Source: Vigna angularis (Eukaryota > Streptophyta > Magnoliopsida > Fabales > Fabaceae). Taken from it: 64,000 nt of DNA. Positions within the stretch are counted from its first letter, which is position 1, and every line of letters starts with the position of its first letter. A model generated the notes under the pieces. It saw nothing but the letters and a program-made list of their open reading frames with translations. It made no database searches and was not told the DNA's origin. Shown here piece after piece: positions 60,220-64,000 of this stretch. The DNA lies in NCBI RefSeq assembly GCF_016808095.1, contig NC_068973.1, positions 28,576,077 through 28,640,076 on the forward strand. The letters run 5' to 3'. A program made the translations under genes and the position numbers.

Positions 60220-62870
60220 TTTTTAATATGGTAAGAGTTTTCTTGATTAAAAGGGACACCGGTAATTGTAAAAACTTAGTCTGTTTCATCACGTTACATA
60301 GTCTTTGTGTTTTTTCTTTCAGAAAATTTTATATATTTTTGGTTTCTGTATTATGTTGTTAATTATTATAATGTTTCAGTTATTAATTAAATTTGTTAAT
60401 TTTAATATCATAATTTCATTGGTATTGACCGTTCAAAAATTATTTAGTTTTCTCCTTATTTGAGAGTATAATCATTTTAGAGTAAAAGTTTACAAATTGT
60501 GTTCCTTATTAATACATTAACTTATAGTTTTAATTTTTTTTTAGTATTATTAGTTTTTCTTTTAAAAAAACACCTTTTTCTTGTTAGCATATATTCATTA
60601 CATGTTAACATCTAGTTACATGAATTTCATTTAACAAAGATTAATAAATATATCACGTTAGAAAAAATATGTTTTCTCTCATTACATGTAATATGTGAAT
60701 TTCAATAAAAAGAGACATATACAATAATTTGAATCCAGTACATTCATATTGTAATTTTCAATATTTTATAGCCGTTTTTAAGTTTTAACTAAGTGTACAT
60801 ACTAGTGCAGTAAAGAGAAACGACAGTGGTTATTTTCGTCTATAGGTAGCGGTTTCGCAACTGAGACATATACAGACAAAGCAAAAAAATGTACGTTTTT
60901 TGCCTGGGTTAAGAACCAAGGCCAAAAGCAGTCGGATTTTGCATCGGTTCTTAGGTAACCGAGGCAGTAGGGTGTTTTTTTTTTAGACTTTAGGCTTTAG
61001 TTCGTACTAAATCGAAGGGTTCTCGTCCTCGTCGAACGGTGCTCGCCCTCGCCGAACGGTTCTCGCCCTCGCTGAGCCCACGTCACGTCATCTCCTCCAT
61101 TAACGCATCAACCATGGAACTCGCTTCGCACCAAAGCGCCTCTCCCAGCAGGTTCGCGAACCCAAGTACGACCTCACCATCGCCACCATGAAGCATCACC
61201 ACCGCTGCCGCGCTGCAAAGCCTACTTCAGGCTGTCTTCGCCGTAAGAATCGCGTCACTCAACGCGAGAACTTGCAACCACCACATCTCCATCCGGGACG
61301 CCATCAAACCTGCAAACCACAAGAACTAGAAATATGTAGAAGGACCACGAGCTTAAATCGCAAACCCACAAGCTTCGTGCCGCCATGAGTATTCTCCACC
61401 CAATACGCACCTGCGAAAAGAAATCAGAAATCCTAAAGAACCTCCAAATAGGGTTTGTTGAGCGAAACCAACAATAGGGAAAAAAATTTGGTGTTTCCCC
61501 TCTCTACAATACCAACCTAGAACTAGTGAGAAAGGGGGAAGAAGATAAATGGCAGAGAGAAGAGATTGGAAATAGAATCAAACCTCCTTTGTCGCGAATT
61601 AGAACAGTCCTATTGCCTCTGTCCCAATCAACCAAGACATATTAGTGGACAAAATTAACTTGGAACGTTCGGTTACTACCTCGGTTCATAGCATAACCGA
61701 AACCGAACGGTCCTATTGCCTCTGTCCCAGATAACCGAGGCATATTAGTGGACAAAATTTACTTGGAATGTTCGATTACTGCCTCGGTTCATAGCAGAAC
61801 CGAAACCGAACGGTTATATTGCCTTTGTCCCTAGACAACCGAGATATATTGGTGGACAAAATGCATGGAACATTCGGTTACTGCCTCGGTTGATATCATA
61901 ACCGAAGCCGAACGGTCGTATTGCCTCGGTCCCGAGTTAACCAAAGCCTATAAGTTTGTCATAACTACGAAAATACCACCGCATATTTATAAGCTTCGGT
62001 TTTTACAAAACCAAAATATATGGTGCGAGTTAAAAAACCATTTTTTTAATAGTGACGAGTTTATTTTTCTCTTGGGTGATTTTGTTAAAGCTTGAACATA
62101 AAGTTATTTTAGAAATTTTCTAATATTTAGAGACATTTTACAAACTACATTTAAAAATTTGTTTATATAGTGATGATATGAGCTATATATAACTTCTCAA
62201 TTAATATAGAAATACTAGAATAATTCACACAACAACAAAAAAATTAATATTATTAACTGCTAAAATCTATAGACATTCATAATTCGTCAATAAATTAAAA
62301 TTGCTATGACCTACAAAAAAATAAAACTTTCATTAATAAAATATCATTAATAAATTTAATTAATAAAATTATCAAAGTTAAAAATAAAATATTAGATCAT
62401 TTTACTTTATTGATCGATTTTACTGATAAAAAAAGTTATAAGTAATAATAATTATAAATTATCTATCGATTAATTGAGAGATTTACAAATATTTTTATTA
62501 ATAATTTAAATTCTAATTTATAAATAGATTTTATTGATAATTTATTTCTATTTATATTATTAACTATTTGTGTAGATAATTAAAGAATCTATTGAAGTGT
62601 CAATTAATAAAGTAATATCTTCAGTTAATTGAATAATCATAGAATATTTATCAGATAAAATAGTTAACTACTCTTCGAAATTACAAGTTGCCAATTTGTC
62701 AATGACACCAGGTAATTATTACTTCGTCCTGAAATAATTGATTCTGAGTTTTGTTCTTTTAAAAGTCTATATGGAGACAAACTTATTCACATCATTGCTT
62801 ACAATTTTCTACTCTCAAATAGTGTTATTATATCTTGTCAAAATTTTGAGCAAAATAATTATTGTAATTA
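60220..62870. repeat. Tandem duplication, copy B, split by a CACTA-like element
   Basis: Matches to copy A lie on both sides of the CACTA-like element at 60800-62054 (60220-60680 and about 62290-62870). Sequence between these matches and the element (60680-60799, 62055-62290) is not obvious in copy A and may have been deleted there. Confidence 0.7.
60800..62054. mobile_element. Non-autonomous CACTA-like transposon 4, decayed ends
   Basis: The ends TACTAGTG and TTTTTTTAATAGTG differ by one base each from the CACTAGT/ACTAGTG ends of the other copies; flanks ACA and ACG match in two of three bases. Subterminal cctcggttc/aaccgaggc motifs are abundant. The interior has a GC-rich block (61015-61400, with repeated 'tcgccctcgccgaacggt') and three copies of a ~103-bp unit starting attagtggacaaaatt (61641, 61744, 61848) that contain accgaacggt. 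No transposase is seen. Confidence 0.7.
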
Positions 62871-64000
62871 AATGAAATCTTAAGTTTGTCTTTTTAACGA
62901 CGATTAAATGACAAATGGTCGTCATTGGGTATCAAATCAATGTTGGAGGTTGTTTTTGTAGATTAAAAATGTAAAACAAGTTGAATTATTTCTTACAAGT
63001 AAAATTGATCAATAAATGGTTTAGATGGATACGTTTTAGTTTTGGTTCACCTATATTAAGTTCTTGTATTATTCATACTCGCATTCTTTGTTCAAATGAT
63101 GGTTTTGTTATGTAAGTAAGGATAAGAAGTGGTAATTAGTGTTGTTGTAAAATCTCTTTACTTGAACACGTAACTAGTTGTTCAAGCGTCATGTAAACAT
63201 TTCAATAGCAAGTTATATCACCGAAATTACAAATTTAACATTAGAGCCAAGAGAGGCTAAAGAAATTCTCTTTCCTCGTAAATAATATAAGTGAGGAAAA
63301 TTGGTTAAAAAATAAAAAATTTTGTTTGAATGCATTTTAAAAAAGTAATTAAAATGATTATTTTGATAAGAAATGGGGAAGCTGCAGCACTTTAGGGACG
63401 AAAATGTGTTGATATAGAAGATACATATGGGGAAGATGCAGGTTGTGATGACCACACCAAAGCAACAACATAAACAGAAGCTCATTTTCTCTTTTACCAA
63501 CCGGCAATCACCACAAACGTAGCCCATGATCTTAATTTCACCAACTCATCTGAGACCATGCCTTTTAACTCTACTACTTCTCTCTGTATGGCATATGGAG
63601 CCCATTCCCAATTTCATCAAATGCCAATCAATGCCCATCAATTATCAAACTCAAACTCTCCCTATCACTTTTCCCAAAACATTAAACCTCTCACTTTCCT
63701 ATTTTATCTTCTCATAAACTTTCACATACGCATAACCGCTCTCTGTCGTCAAACAGAAACATACTCGAATGTTACATCACCATGTAGGTGGGTGCGTGCG
63801 TGCGTGCGAGAGATAGCAATTAGTAGGTCTGATTATAGCAGTTTATAATTAAGCACGTTAAATGAATTAAGAAATGAAGGTTTATGATGTTATTAAAAGT
63901 TGAAAACACAATTATGAGAAAGGATTATCTCGCGCGTAGGGATGAGAAGAGAAGAAGCGTAATTGTAATAAGGGTTGGGAGTTGCGACATAATGATTGAG
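62871..64000. other. Intergenic DNA to the window end, no supported gene
   Basis: A frame at 63558-63848 begins MPFNSTTSLCMAYG but shows no known domain and runs through a (gtgc)n run near 63790. A gene starting beyond the window could have its promoter here. Confidence 0.4.

Noticed and set aside
1..64000. tRNA, rRNA or microRNA genes
   Set aside because: I found no convincing tRNA cloverleaf, rRNA or known microRNA sequence by eye; tRNA-like strings (ggtatcagagc) are retrotransposon primer sites.

Overview
This window is nuclear DNA from a flowering plant, most likely a legume of the bean/cowpea/soybean group. The evidence is spliced genes with GT-AG introns, AT-rich intergenic DNA full of TA microsatellites, and a dense load of plant-type transposons. 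The legume assignment is inference from repeat types (Ogre-like LTR, TRIMs with a 'TGTTGGAAG' start, CACTA-like elements with 'cctcggtt' subterminal motifs).

Layout. 0.3-2.9 kb: non-autonomous CACTA-like element. 3.2-7.5 kb: Ty3/gypsy chromovirus on the minus strand, flanked by TSD TGATG, with part of the 5' LTR and most of gag deleted. 7.5-20 kb: AT-rich DNA with no supported gene, containing a second small CACTA-like element (12.71-13.70 kb, TSD ATT). 20.06-21.10 kb: a large palindrome of TRIM retrotransposon units, the whole flanked by a 5-bp direct repeat ACTCT. 22.7-23.6 kb: tandemly duplicated TRIM-like sequence. 24.26-31.25 kb: old Ty1/copia element on the minus strand (TSD ATTAT), split in its reverse transcriptase by a 2.2-kb Ogre/Tat-like solo LTR (TSD ACTAT).

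32.3-37.3 kb and 42.0-45.6 kb are the genic parts. There is a two-coding-exon gene for an uncharacterised acidic, coiled-coil, probably nuclear protein (33.1-35.9 kb). A two-exon gene encodes a 63-residue GPI-anchored arabinogalactan peptide (36.8-37.1 kb). A ten-exon minus-strand gene encodes a mitochondrial carrier of the MTM1 type (42.0-45.6 kb).

47.4-48.7 kb: third CACTA-like element with GC-rich minisatellites. 49.76-51.31 kb: a Mutator-like element with about 245-bp terminal inverted repeats and a 9-bp TSD. It carries an uninterrupted 189-codon TMCO1-like (ER calcium-load-activated channel family) reading frame, so it is a Pack-MULE. 51.3-58.5 kb: intergenic. 58.5-62.9 kb: a diverged tandem duplication, one copy containing a TRIM LTR and the other interrupted by a fourth CACTA-like element. 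The last kilobase has no supported gene.

The host genes are unrelated and do not form a pathway; they are read as separate genes between transposon blocks. The most unusual items are the TSD-flanked TRIM palindrome, the Pack-MULE with an intact membrane-protein frame, and four CACTA-like elements sharing ends but carrying different GC-rich interiors.
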